Positions 1 through 10,664 of a DNA stretch of 64,000 bases are shown one piece after another. The stretch is taken from positions 67,677,139 to 67,741,138 of the forward strand of contig NC_134577.1 of assembly GCF_050947875.1 (NCBI RefSeq), given 5' to 3'. The translations under genes and the position numbers were made by a program. Numbering within the stretch: position 1 is the stretch's first letter; every line of letters begins with the position of its first letter. The notes below the pieces were generated by a model that worked only from the letters and a program-made list of their open reading frames with translations, was not told the origin of the DNA and did no database searches. This DNA is from Dermacentor variabilis. Lineage: Eukaryota > Arthropoda > Arachnida > Ixodida > Ixodidae.

Positions 1-60
1 CCACGCAGGCGTACATGGCGTAGAAGTCTAGGTCGAAGTCTTCGCAGATGTTGTAGATCA
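1..60 (-). CDS. SLC4A11: SLC4A11-like transporter, exon (membrane domain), cut by window edge
   Basis: Read on the minus strand, the exon follows a pyrimidine-rich acceptor (CTCCCTCGCAG at 71-61) and continues the 2955-3071 exon in phase: that exon ends in a single G and this one opens TG ATC TAC. The joined peptide reads YIK-VIYNICEDFDLDFYAMYA, then CVG. It matches the SLC4A11 branch of the SLC4 family, where the human protein has a similar CDDYDLDF..FYAWTG stretch in the membrane domain. SLC4A11 proteins are plasma-membrane transporters linked to H+/OH-, NH3 and Na+ movement (family knowledge; the tick substrate is not known from sequence). The rest of the membrane domain and the C-terminus lie beyond the left edge. 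Confidence 0.9.
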
Positions 61-801
61 CTGCGAGGGAGGTCGTTGCGACATTTTTAAACGCCAGCCG
101 TTTCCTTCGTCTATCATGCTGCATCCTCACGGGGGCTTGTTTCACGTATGTACTAGCGTTTGCGCCGATAGTGTTAGTAATTATCTCATTAACCAAACCT
201 GATTTTTCTTCTAGTATAATAACGTATTCATGGGCCCAAGTTAACAATTCGGTGTAGTAAATGTGCATGCTTGTTTTGGAGCATACTACTTTGAAACAAA
301 TCGCCAATTGGCTGAAGTTAAAACTGACATTGTTTGCACGACTTTCCAGTCGGGGCAAATAATACCACCATAAAAAGTTTAAGGAATTTTTTCATGATTG
401 CTATTAAGTCCATATTTGGGAAAACCCATCTTGCTAATTCTTATACGTTAAGTTATTGTTCAGTGTATTTATTACTGCTAGCGCACACAATTTTAAGTTC
501 ATCTCTTCCGGCAGTGGCAAAATATCCTTAGTTATACCCTCATTTGTATATAATGTTTGTAACCCCGTTTTTATGTTATTTCACTGCTTCGGAATCAATA
601 TCGTATAGCCATTAAAATTATTTTAGAATGTATCCAAGATTTATTGAAGTAGGGACATCATTTTACATTGTACTTTTCTTATATTTACACACACTGCTGC
701 TGTATTATGACTTAAATCATACTTGAGCATGTATGGTCACCTAATTGACCAAACTATTGACCAAGAGTCGTACTAACCGTAACTTCAAGGCATATTTGTA
801 G

Positions 802-804
<3 letters not shown>

Positions 805-854
<50 letters not shown>
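805..854. repeat. (AT)n microsatellite
   Basis: Twenty-five uninterrupted AT dinucleotides in intron sequence. Confidence 0.98.
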
Positions 855-857
<3 letters not shown>

Positions 858-1439
858 TAGTTCAGCCATTTCTTCCGCGCATTGCGCAAAACTTAACGGC
901 GACATCGTATTCTTCAATTATATAACATTTTGTTATTGTGGTCGCGGAGGCTTCATTACAGAGTTGCGCGACTAATTCCCAGCAGATGGGCTTCGTCTAT
1001 TTGCGGGCTGTGTTGGTAACTTAGCATCCGGAATGCTGTTCTTCAACAGAGTAAAACTCCGTGGCAAAATGCATACAGTGCTTTCAAAAACGCTGGTATG
1101 ACATGGCATGACACATATCACAAACTGCGAGTCTGAAAAAAAGGTAACAAGAGAAAACAAAACACGTATACTAGCGCTGTGCGCAGCACGGTATAATCGT
1201 CTAGCCGTGCGATTTCGGTTAACTTTAGTGTTGTTTCGCAAATGGTGGGAGGGGGGGGGCGATAATAGGTGACATTATCCCAAAAGGAGGTTTTGACAAT
1301 TCAAGGCCCGACCCACTTATATAGGCAGTGTTCAGTGGACGTGTGTGCTAAACATGAAGAATTTTGCTTGAAATGAAGCTCCGCGCAAAAAAAAAAAATA
1401 AAATAAAAAAACAATCGGAGAGGTCCGTTACGCACGGTC

Positions 1440-1600
1440 ATGGTTGACAGACGGAAAGACAGAGAGACAGTGTTTCTGCATTCCGTCCGCATCGAAATGC
1501 GACAGGCGCAGACGGGAATTGAACCCTCGACTTTGTGCTTAGCGTCGGAAGGATATCTTCACACAAGCACCACGGTGGATAGCATGATGCTTGCATCACT
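1440..1600 (-). mobile_element. tRNA-derived SINE (Ruka-like), degraded, minus strand
   Basis: On the minus strand, a tRNA-like head contains GACGCTAAGCACAAAGTCGA followed by GGGTTCAATTCCC, a good pol III B box. The body motif GCATTTCGATGCGGACGGAATG comes next and aligns with the body of the better-kept copy at 25424-25664. The A-box side is eroded and the 3' part merges into A/T-rich sequence near 1390-1430. Family placement rests on similarity among the copies in this window and on memory of tick SINEs. Confidence 0.7.
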
Positions 1601-2219
1601 GTCGGCGCAAGTACATTTATGCTGCGAAGATGGGTACTGTCGCATGTGAGAATAAAAATGTATAAGCAAGAACACGGAAGCCTTTGTAGTTTCAACGGTT
1701 GCCTTTGCAAGCAGCTGGCGTTGTTTATACCAACACTCCTACATCAAGTGCTCGAGTGAAAATCGCGACGTGTTAGCGCTTCGTTACATTCGTTCGCATT
1801 TCATACAAGTTAACGTTAGGCGCTGCAGTATGCTCGCCTGACTTATATATAAAAGCGCGAGAAATTTAACGTGCGAACCTGAAGCTAGCTGCTACATATT
1901 GCTACACATTGCTACATATACATACTGCTACATTTTGCTGGGTAACATATAAGTTATGTTGGATATAACACCTTTAGCAGTGATTAAATGCCAACGCAGT
2001 GGCTAGTTTGATTCATCAACGTGGCGGCCGCGTTACGTCCGGGGTGGAATAAAAAAGCCAAGGTGCAACAAACTGGACCGGAGGTGCCAAAGTCGCAGTT
2101 TCACCTGAAGGGCGAAGCATCGTTTGCGACATCAAATTAGTATACAGCTACACGAAATAAGTATAGTAGTTTTATCGGCCGTGTAAAGTCGTAAGTATTC
2201 GCTTACCAACTAAGTTAAC

Positions 2220-2745
2220 AAGCATGGTGCCACGCGCGCACAGTCAAACAGAAACACACCTTACTCGATGAGCGCTGACGCTTGCTGCCAAAACGCTGGC
2301 GTTGGAAAGAGCGGCAGCAGCAGCGAGCGAATTGACCTTCGTGCTGCTTCTCGCTTGAACGCGAACCAAGCGTCGAGAACACGGCGCGCACGAATATATG
2401 AGTTCTCGGGGGCACCTAGATTCTGGGCTCGTCGTAGATCACTTTCACGATAAGGCACACGCGGCCACGCTCAGCCGCTGTCAAAATAAGACTCCTCCCC
2501 CCCCCCCCCCTCATGTGCCTTGTGTGCGGTGGAAGACGGCGTGCTTTCTCCCTGCCTTCCTCCCTTGCGCGTGCGAGATCAAGCCAACATCCTCGTCCCA
2601 CCCTCACGCGCTTTCACTCGTACCTACAGCATACGGTGGGTGGCCAAGGTGTTGGGGCGCTTGGACTTTATACGGAACATCCTGCCGACGCTGACTGAGG
2701 AAATACGCATGGAGTGCACAAATAATTGCTATCGGCAGTAAAACG
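2220..2745 (+). repeat. Dispersed repeat, copy 1 of a direct pair around an exon
   Basis: This copy starts at a GCATGGTGCCACGCG-type motif, runs through a segment rich in GGCAGCAGCAGCGAGC and ends near an ATTGCTATCGGCAGTAAAA tail. The same order of motifs recurs in the same orientation at 3368-3880. The short open frames here change between copies, so I do not call them genes. It is probably a non-autonomous element; class unknown. Confidence 0.75.
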
Positions 2746-2758
2746 CTCGTGTACCGCC

Positions 2759-2859
2759 TTTGGGTGCACGTTAAAGAACCTCAAATGGTCAAAGTTCGAT
2801 CCATCTACTAAGGAGTCTCCCGCAGCCCCAGTGCTTGCATTGTGACATTAAACCTTACA

Positions 2860-2936
<77 letters not shown>
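2759..2936 (+). mobile_element. 5'-truncated SINE with (AATC)n tail
   Basis: The segment GGGTGCACGTTAAAGAACCT followed by CAAATGGTCAAAGTTCG matches the 3' body of the SINE at 25424-25664. It ends in CATTAAACCTTACA and then an (AATC)n array at 2859-2935. The array stops 18 bp from the splice donor of the neighbouring transporter exon, on the intron side. Confidence 0.8.
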
Positions 2937-2954
2937 CACAGCAGCGCATCTTAC

Positions 2955-3071
2955 CCTTGATGTACAGGCTGAGGGGGGCAGTGGTCATGAGGATGACCAA
3001 CGGCTGACCACCGAACAGGGCGAAGGAGAGGCCGCCAATGGTTTGGCTGATGATGCACTTGCGGACGTCTA
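2955..3071 (-). CDS. SLC4A11: SLC4A11-like transporter, exon (membrane domain)
   Basis: This is a 117-bp minus-strand exon. It starts with TA completing a codon split by the upstream intron, encodes [20 protein letters not shown], then [19 protein letters not shown], and ends with a single G before GTAAG. The [13 protein letters not shown] stretch is a hallmark of SLC4 membrane helices; human SLC4A11 is nearly identical there. The acceptor is TTCTTTTTGTTTCGGCCCGAG. Exon length (2 + 38 codons + 1) and phase fit both neighbours. Similar dispersed repeats lie on either side in direct orientation. Confidence 0.95.
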
Positions 3072-3367
3072 CTCGGGCCGAAACAAAAAGAACAGCGTCA
3101 GTGAACGTACGCAGAACTAATGATGTACTCGAATGAAGCCCAAAGCGCCCTTACCTCCTGTATCACCCGTGGAAAGTGAAGGCATGAGAAAAAAGAAGGC
3201 AAAATTGGGAAGAGGCCAAGTCAATGTCCGCGCACATTATCAGACGGTTTGCGCTCGCTGGTCGGCGACATGCTTGGCATCTTGAAGTACAATGCGATTT
3301 CGTGATTCCGTGATACAGTGCAGTTCCGCATAAACTTGTAAGCATAGGCATGCTGACTAAATCGGCA

Positions 3368-3880
3368 AGCATGGTGTCACGCGTGCACAAGCAAACATGG
3401 ACGCATCTCTCTCGATTACCGCGGAAAATCGCATTCAAAACGCTGGAGTGAGGAAGCGCGGCAGCAGCAGCGAGCTAATTTACCTTCGTGCTGCCTCTCG
3501 CATCAACGCGAACTATGCTGGGATAACACAGCGCACTGCGGACTCTGTCCCCGTCGCAGATGGCTTTCAAGATACAGCGGTGCGGGGGGGGGGGGGGGGG
3601 GAGGCGCGACCGCCCGGGCCGCCCGGAGTAGAACGCCCCCACGTCTCCTTACCCTCCCCCGGGCCCGCTTCCTCCCTGCTTTCCTCCCTTGCGTGCGCGA
3701 GATTGAGCCGGGATTGCCTGCTCACCCTCGCACGCTTTCACTGCATATACAGCATACGGCGCGCGACGACGATTTTTTTCACCCTCAGACTTTATATGGA
3801 ACCTTCCGGCGACGCCGACAGAGACTCTGACGGCATAAATGCGCCTGGTGTGTCCGTACAATTGCTATTGCAATAAAAAT
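3368..3880 (+). repeat. Dispersed repeat, copy 2 of a direct pair around an exon
   Basis: The repeat aligns along most of its length with 2220-2745, including GCATGGTGTCACGCG, GGCAGCAGCAGCGAGC, TACAGCATACGG, ACTTTATATGGAACC and a terminal ATTGCTATTGCAATAAAA. A poly-G run (3584-3601) interrupts it where copy 1 has a poly-C run, so this position is prone to slippage. Confidence 0.75.
3584..3601. repeat. Poly-G tract
   Basis: A run of 18 G inside the repeat copy. Sequencing or assembly length errors are likely here. Confidence 0.95.
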
Positions 3881-3900
3881 GTATGAAAGTTTGGAGAACG

Positions 3901-4518
3901 CTTAAGCTTCACCTTTAAAAGTGGAACGCGATAGCATTCAAAGATCTCCGGGTGCTTCTCACGCTTTCCGGTATCTGCAGCTTAAGTTACCGTAATGTTT
4001 ACCGGGAAACGCTGGCGACGAACGCTATGCATGAAGCTTTCTGGAAGAAACGCGGCCTGTTGCGTTGGGCCGCGATGCGATGCATAGGCGAGTGCCATTT
4101 CGAGTTGTTGCAAGGAACCGGGCGCGTCGCTTTATGGTCTCTGAGATTTGCGCGCGCCGGCGCGCTCAAATCTCAATGACCATGGCCGCGCTATTAATGG
4201 TAATAACGCTGAAAAAGGGGTCTGTGTTTTGAGTTTCCGCGTAACATAATTATGTTTTCTTGTATACTCAAATTACAATCCGACGCTACTGCATCTGTAG
4301 GTTGTGCGTAAGTCGTACTTCACGATTTTACTGACGCATTTTACCTTGATAGATCCAATTAGTTCAGTAACTTCCTTGCGCTGCTCGGAGGGCCCACGTA
4401 GGCGGGTATTCGTGGGTCGATATGAAGCTTTTTTTCCTGACCGACGGTCAACGCTAGACGCGGGACACCAACGCAGGATTTCCTGCGACGCGGGGCCCTT
4501 AACGCTCTCGCGTTAAAG
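3901..4518 (+). mobile_element. Non-autonomous DNA-transposon-like repeat, copy A
   Basis: The left end reads CTTTAAAAGTGGAACGCGAT and the right end TTAACGCTCTCGCGTTAAAG, which are imperfect inverted termini built on an AACGCGATAGC core. The interior aligns with 34083-34811 over several hundred bases, for example GTTTACCGG.AAACGCTGGCG and TTTGAGTTTCCGCGTAACA. No transposase frame is present. Family name unknown; it looks like a MITE. Confidence 0.75.
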
Positions 4519-5850
4519 TCGCTTTCATTAGTTAATACTAATGAGGGCCTTTTTAATGTCGCAGTTGACGTAGTTACGAAAGCAGTTAAGTAGCATGTAA
4601 TCGCGCACTCTGGTGGAGCACGCTGTAGCAAGACGTTTCTAGCAGCGCTTCTTTTAGCGCCCCATATCTTCTCTTAAAGTCTGCGCTATATGCTAAAATT
4701 ATCTAACGCGAAATAGGCAATGCGTGCACGACAGGATAAAGCACATCGAAGACAAAGCAGAACTCGGAGCTGCATTTGACACAGCCTACGCGAGATAAAA
4801 TATAGCCCGCGGCAGTGAGCCTTCTCGTGGGCTTTAGAAATTGCAAGCAAAATGAAGAAAGAAAGAAGGAAGGAAAGAAAGGAACCAACGTTGGCAATGT
4901 TTTGCTTTCTCGACGGCGCTAAATAAAGTACGGCTACTTCGTGGAAAGTACAGAAACTGCACTTGCTCAAGCTCATATTTTAATTCGCTGAACGTTCAAC
5001 GCAGCGTAAAAGGACCATTTGGGTCGATCGACTGTTATCTCTAGCGCACGTGGCCTTCCGTGGAATGAAATGTGTGTGTCTATGTGTTTTCGAACCTAAT
5101 GAATCTGTTCTCCGTTCAGTGTTGCGTGAAGTTGGCTTGTGGACGATTTGCTTCGAAACGATACGAATCGCAGCGCTCAATAATTTTTTTTTTCTGTGCT
5201 GCCAAACGTCTAAGCTGCCCTTATCGGGACACGGTCTGAAGTCGTGCGCGACGTTCTTGGAAACGATGTAAGCTGAATTTTTGCGTATAGCCCAGTACAG
5301 TTAGCGCAAGCAACGAACTCTGTTTCACCCGGTGCATATAGATCAGTGTCTTCGACAAAAAAAAAAAAAAGAGATCGTTTGCACCCTCCGTTGTTCGAGC
5401 GTACAGTGTTGCGCCAGTGTCACTTCAGGCCACAACTTTTTTTGAGATGAGATTACTGCGGAGAATTGTGCTGCTGCGACCGTTTCGTAAGACCGTCGTA
5501 ACCAAGGGTAACACGGGGAGTTTTCTGCCACTTCACCCGACTTTTTGGTGAAAGCGGTCTGTGTGGCTTCGTTACTGCTCTTCGGTGTTCGGTTGGGTTC
5601 ATGCTTGCCCCGCGTTTCTTTTTGTTTAGTTTTTTTTTAGCCCCGTTGTGCAGTTCTGTATTTAAATCCTTCAGTTTCTGGAAAACCGAAATGCATAATT
5701 GAAAGCAAGGGGACGTTGGCATCGCACTCGTAGTCTTCCGATACCCGAACAATATCATGATCAAGACTTGCCACCCTAAAAACCAACGTATACAAAATTT
5801 AGGCGAACCATGTAGGCACGCGCCGCACTTCCACATGAAGGCTCCAATAG

Positions 5851-5947
5851 GGACAAGGCAGGGAGGTTAACCAGATTCGAGTTTACTGTTTGAACCTTGC
5901 ACTGGGGGAGGGGGGGAGGAGGGGAATGGGGGTTAGAATGAGGGCAT

Positions 5948-5994
<47 letters not shown>

Positions 5995-6115
5995 GGGAAA
6001 AAACAGGAAGCGCTAATAGGAAAAGCGTTCCAATTACAGGCGTTCACAAAGGCCGATCGATCTCAAGAAGCGTAGTAGTGCTTGCACGGTCTTCTGATGC
6101 GATGTTAAGTCCGGC
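5851..6115. repeat. Dispersed repeat with (AAAG)n, copy 1 of 3
   Basis: The segment GGCAGGGAGGTTAACCAGA, then TGCACTGGGGGAGG, then a 46-bp AAAG array (5949-5994) and a GGCGTTCACAAAG segment. The same order occurs at 55640-55930 and 56105-56475. In the reverse orientation it resembles the 3' end of a retroelement, but no coding part is attached here. Confidence 0.65.
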
Positions 6116-6810
6116 CGAAAACTCTATTGCCCCTTGTGCTCTTCTGATTGGTCACTCTATTTCATTCTGCCTCTTCTTGCTAGACGTGCAGATGTCAGTA
6201 CACTGGGGTTTTTAAGAGGAGACTTGGGGATTATCACGGATGGCACATCTGATATTAAGAGGCGCTTTTTTTCCGAAAACACTTCAGTCAGGCCGGTGAG
6301 GTCATGTTCTGCGTGATAGTTAGTGATCGATGATTGTAAATAGACAACTTGCTCATTTGAGTTTGGGAATGAGAAATTTACGCCACATTGTAATGCCACA
6401 ATTCAAGCCAGAAACCAAGTGTATCATATTCACTTACAGTAACTGCATGACTGGAGGTATACTTTCGGAAAATGCGCGTGAGAAATACATCCTGCTTGCA
6501 GTGCATTTGTCCGCACAGCGACAGCATGCCGCATGATGCTTGCTTGCGCTTCACCAAATCTAAGTGCGTCGCCCGCATCGTTTGCCCGTGTTTATTTTCT
6601 ATTGTTCTGTCTTTTGGGGGATGCTTGGTCTAGCTTTCCGTCGACCATCAACTACCACAGCATGGCGATTTTTCTTTAAAGGCTACAGCACTGTTGCTAA
6701 TCTCTAAAGCGATAATGCACTCCCGTAGCACTTAAGCATTTCAATTCCCCAGAGACGCATAGCGTAGACAGTGAATCAAGCGCGTCTTGAAATAATCTGA
6801 GGACACTCGC

Positions 6811-6933
6811 CTATCTTGCCCTTGGTGTTGGTGTCGTTCAGCGCTCCGAAGGCAATGGTTGGTAGAAGGCAGGCAAAGTAAAGAAAGAAGATGGTGGAGA
6901 CGGTCTTGTAGATTGTCCGGTGGCCTACCACTC
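6811..6933 (-). CDS. SLC4A11: SLC4A11-like transporter, exon (first membrane helix)
   Basis: This 123-bp minus-strand exon follows a long CT-rich tract and the acceptor TCGTATATCGCAG. It encodes [15 protein letters not shown], then [18 protein letters not shown], then TNTKGKI, a very close match to the first transmembrane segment of SLC4A11. The preceding exon supplies the G of GGA. The exon must end with one G (ATA G) so that the next exon's TA GAC reads V-D. This puts a GC dinucleotide, not GT, at the donor (ATAG|GCGAGT). No GT donor nearby keeps the frame. Confidence 0.95.
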
Positions 6934-8285
6934 CTGCGATATACGAGGAGACAGAGAGAGAGAAAGAGGAAAAACGATACATTCAAATTGGAGGTGACTT
7001 GTGCGCGCCATCTCGTGCGCGGTTACGGAACACTCCCTTCTAGCAAACCCAAACTCAGTAGGGTTTGGCGTCCAACTACATCTCAACATCAAGATACAGT
7101 TAGATGTCTTCGGCGTGCCGGTATACCTTGTAGCATTACCGTTCACACCGTTACTGCCCGTTCCAGGAACATGGACTGGAAGAATCGTTGGCGCGTGGTG
7201 CTGAGACACTTACCACGTGACGTACCCCCGCATTCTCAAACGATCCTCGACTCGAAGCAGCCTCCTCCAGTCCATCGAGCTGAGCTCAGCGCAGGCCTTT
7301 GGCTGACAAAGAAGCTATGTTTCTGGGGAATTGCAGTGGGGGTGTGAATGAGGCGCAGTGACTATTCTAGAGGAGCGGCGCTGTCATTCACTTCCTTGAG
7401 TCGAGGTGGAGAGTGTAGCAGAATATGGGGGGGATCAAAGGTCGCTAATCCCGTACTTTGCGGACACAGCTCACAGCTAGTATGAACAGTGACGCTGGCA
7501 TTTTTAGTAGCTAAACGCGCAGGGACATGAGTTTATGCAAAGGTAACGTAAATGCAGGTTGGCTGTGCACATAACTAGAGAGTTTCAGCTTTGTGCGATA
7601 CGGTATATACGTCACCGGGACACTTGATACGTCATTGCCACAGCGCATGCGCGGCTTATAGCGCCGGCTCCTGGTTTTGTTAACGTGATTGCGTAAAAAA
7701 AGAAACAATGGCAGCGCACATACAAGCCCAGACCGCCCACATCGACCCGAATTCGTCCTTGCTGCTTGCTCTCCATTGTGACAGCAACAAATAAAGGGTG
7801 AAACCAGCCATCGCATAGTCCCATTTCACACCGAAGACAAAGTGCTAGCGATGTTTTACCTATTATCCTATTAGCCTATTAGTGTTTTGTTTTGACGCTG
7901 CTATAGGCCTACAGAGAGAGAGAGAGCGAAAGAGAGAGAGCCGGGAAAGTGTTGATTCACATTTAAGGGGACTGGCGCCACAGCAATATAGTGTTCGTGA
8001 CGTACTGGCGATGCGGAACGCTTGAAAAGCCTATAGTTCTTTACTTCAGCGCAAATTTGCTGTACACTGTGGCGTGGTACTCGATGGCGGTATGCTAAAA
8101 CCCTCTTCTCTCGTCATGTCTATATACACCGTGGTGCGGCGAAGAGGCGGCGCATGCGTCGTGGACGTAACGTATCACGGGAACGTACCGCACGAAGGTA
8201 AAAATTCTCTATCGACCCAAATAGGCTCCACGACTGCGCGCACAACCCGACAGGCTGCACTGAAGCAATATCGGCGGCCACTCAC
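6934..8285 (-). other. Intron of the SLC4A11-like gene
   Basis: The intron runs from the donor GTGAG (8285-8281) to the acceptor at 6935-6934, which is preceded by about 25 bases of CTCTCT-rich tract. Apart from short GA-rich runs near 7912-7941 I see no gene or recognisable element. Confidence 0.8.
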
Positions 8286-8359
8286 CATCTATATAGTCGC
8301 TGACGTAGTGCGACAACCGCCGTCGCAGGTCGTCGTTGAGACCTTGAGCGATGGGACAC
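8286..8359 (-). CDS. SLC4A11: SLC4A11-like transporter, juxtamembrane exon
   Basis: This is a 74-bp minus-strand exon. After an acceptor ending CCCCGTAG its first G completes a split codon. It then encodes CPIAQGLNDDLRRRLSHY and VSDYID, and ends with G before GTGAGT. Human SLC4A11 has [25 protein letters not shown] at the same place, just before the first membrane helix, so the alignment is collinear. The last G joins GA of the 6811-6933 exon (glycine). The 5' boundary is chosen from the alignment; a second possible acceptor lies about 18 bp further in. Confidence 0.85.
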
Positions 8360-9071
8360 CTACGGGGCTACGTTGGCGAGTCCGTTTGCCAAAGTTTAGC
8401 ACGCAGGAGAGGGGTGGAGAAAGAAGACAACAAATTCCGTCAGTCACACTGGCACTCGCGCGATTACGGCGTTGATTATGAGGCACGCAACATATTCAGA
8501 CTACTGCAGGGACCACGGGGATGCTACTTTCCAAATCGAATGCTGATCGCGCGGCAGGCAGCTGGGCCCGAATGGATTCTTGTCTTCCACTGTGTTTGCA
8601 GTTGAGTTTTGCAGGCGCAAATAGAGCTACTTTAAGATCAGTACCGGTGAATTATGTTTAATTGAGCGCAACGGCCCAAGAACTTAGTGTCGCGGGTGAA
8701 TGTGTGCCTCACGTGAGGGAGTCAGGAATCCACCAGCTGAAATTGTATCGAACTGTGGCCTTCTCTCGAATCGGCATCAGTGTGTATTGCTTAATCTTGT
8801 TGTCTAAAAAATAAAGGCAAGAAAAAAAAGCTTGAGCTTCGGCGGAACGTAAGCGGACACTCAGGAAGGCGTCGACAAAAAGTGATTCGCGCAATCATTC
8901 TTCTTCACGTGGCAGTTTCAGTTCTCACCGTTCTTTTTCTCGTCTCGTCGTATGCTCTATGTGTCGATTCTCCAAACGGTGTACACTGCAGAAAATAATA
9001 AGTTAAGCGAGCTTGAACATACGCATATCGAACAGTATGGAAAAGGACGAAGAAGCGGAAGGCTCAACCAA

Positions 9072-9178
9072 TGCTGGGGAGCTATTCTAAGCACGGTCAA
9101 GTTTCTAGCCAATCAGAGAGGCCGTAGCCGCTCCACCAGCTAATCAGAGCCGACAACATGGCGAAGTTTTACAATTTG
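9072..9178 (-). repeat. Short dispersed repeat (minus copy)
   Basis: Its reverse complement contains CGCCATGTTGTCGGC, then a GATTAG segment, then CGGCCTCTCTGATTGGCT. It aligns over about 90 bp with the plus-strand segment at 18690-18792. Nothing coding. Confidence 0.65.
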
Positions 9179-10664
9179 GAGGAACTTGAAGATGTCTATA
9201 ATACAGCCCCCAGTCACATATTCTTCTTCTACGCGCTCTTTGTCGGGGCACTGCTGCTCATTACGCGCGTACTTTTTTTTTTATTTATATATGTACTGTT
9301 GACCCGGTGGTCGTTGCAGGGCGGGTTTAATATGCAGTGAAATCATTTGCTTTCCGTTGACCGAAACTTAGCGCAGCTTCCACAAGCTCCGGGCGCATAA
9401 CTGAGTTGCAGGTTTAACCCACGTCACGTATGCGGCCTTAGTGCTTGTCGAAATCTGGCTATCGCAACAGCTTGTTTCGGCAGGGCTCAGCGAAGTCAAC
9501 CTGCGTAAGCGCATGGGACACAACATTAAAAAAAAACATCGCAGATGATAGCGTTGGACAAGTAGCTGAAATGGATGCAACAAAATAACGCAATGTCGGT
9601 GCTGCTTGTGTCTGTGTAGTTTTGTTATTCCAGCTCTGCCGTGTCTGCTTTGTTTATGCACTGTGTATGTGTTCGTGTGTGTGTTGGATCAAGGCCTTCA
9701 CCATGCATACCCTTCTTGGACTGTTAACGCTGCCAGTTTCTCTGTGCCACAACCAAACGCACTTTACCACAGTCGATTCGCACGCATGAGTGGGATTGTA
9801 TACGGATGCGTTTCGGTGTGTTACGACCACGAAGAAAATTTGCCGTCAATTGAGACAAAACTGAGAAAGTGTTCGTTCATAACGGCGCACGGTGGTGCCC
9901 CTCACGAGCCAAATATGACATTGTCTATACAGGTCTGTCTTCAAAACATATCTTACGGTACAGCTGCGACACAGCACCTTAACTTGCGACATTTTTTTTT
10001 AAACTTCACTGGATCTTTTAGAATGATTAAGAATGTGCATGCGACGTCAGCGCAAGCCGGCTGCATTGCCTCTCTGCGCGCCGCCGTGCGTTCAGCATTC
10101 GACGTGGACGGAACTGAGTCTACGGTGCTACGGGTGGCAGCCCTGCGCCTACGCCCTCACCTCACGCTTTCTTCTGGAGGCCTGCTGCTGGAGCGGAGGA
10201 GGAGGAGGAAGTCGGGAGGAGAGCGAGGCAGGAAAGAGAGAGAGAGAGAGGGACCCCCCCACAGGGGGAGCTGCTCAAGATGGTCTCATCGTCATGCGGG
10301 TCAACGAAGTGAGCTTTGTACTGCTCTACAGTTTGATCACGAGAGACATCGTGTCTACGTACTACAATTGTGTTGCAACCCTGCCGCAGCAACAAAAAAC
10401 AACGTCCACGGTGCCGGCGAGGAGTCGGTGCCACTGCGCATGCGCGGGAGTCGGAGCGCCGCCTTCGTGCATGCGTGGTGGCTCGGAGCCCTTTCCGAAT
10501 TCGTAGATCAATATTCAGGTGACAAATAAGTAATAGAACAACGAGACAGTAACAGCGAACCAATGTTGAAATCACGTAATGCTGTAACTGTGTCGATGCA
10601 TAATTACTGACTGCATTAGTCGCACTGAAATTACAAAGTAACGCTTGACACTGATGTAAAGGGA

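Larger units (their letters stand above)
61..2954 (-). other. Intron of the SLC4A11-like gene
   Basis: The intron is bounded by a GTAAG donor (2954-2950) and a CAG acceptor (63-61). It holds an (AT)n tract, a minus-strand SINE remnant, one copy of the direct repeat that brackets the next exon, and a SINE tail with an (AATC)n array ending only 18 bp from the donor. I see no coding sequence at 100-800 or 1650-2200. Confidence 0.8.
3072..6810 (-). other. Intron of the SLC4A11-like gene with a probable GC donor
   Basis: In transcription order the intron begins GCGAGT at 6810 and ends at the GAG acceptor at 3072. It carries the second copy of the direct repeat, a G tract, an inverted-terminus repeat (3901-4518) and an (AAAG)n-containing repeat (5851-6115). 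I see nothing coding in 4520-5850 or 6120-6800. Confidence 0.75.

Noticed and set aside
2842..3120. Plus-strand frame through the (AATC)n array and the transporter exon
   Set aside because: It is the antisense shadow of the exon joined to microsatellite frames.
9606..10529. 307-codon plus-strand open frame
   Set aside because: It crosses the transporter intron antisense, has low-complexity Arg/Glu/Gly runs from a GA-rich tract and shows no domain. Probably a chance frame in GC-rich sequence.
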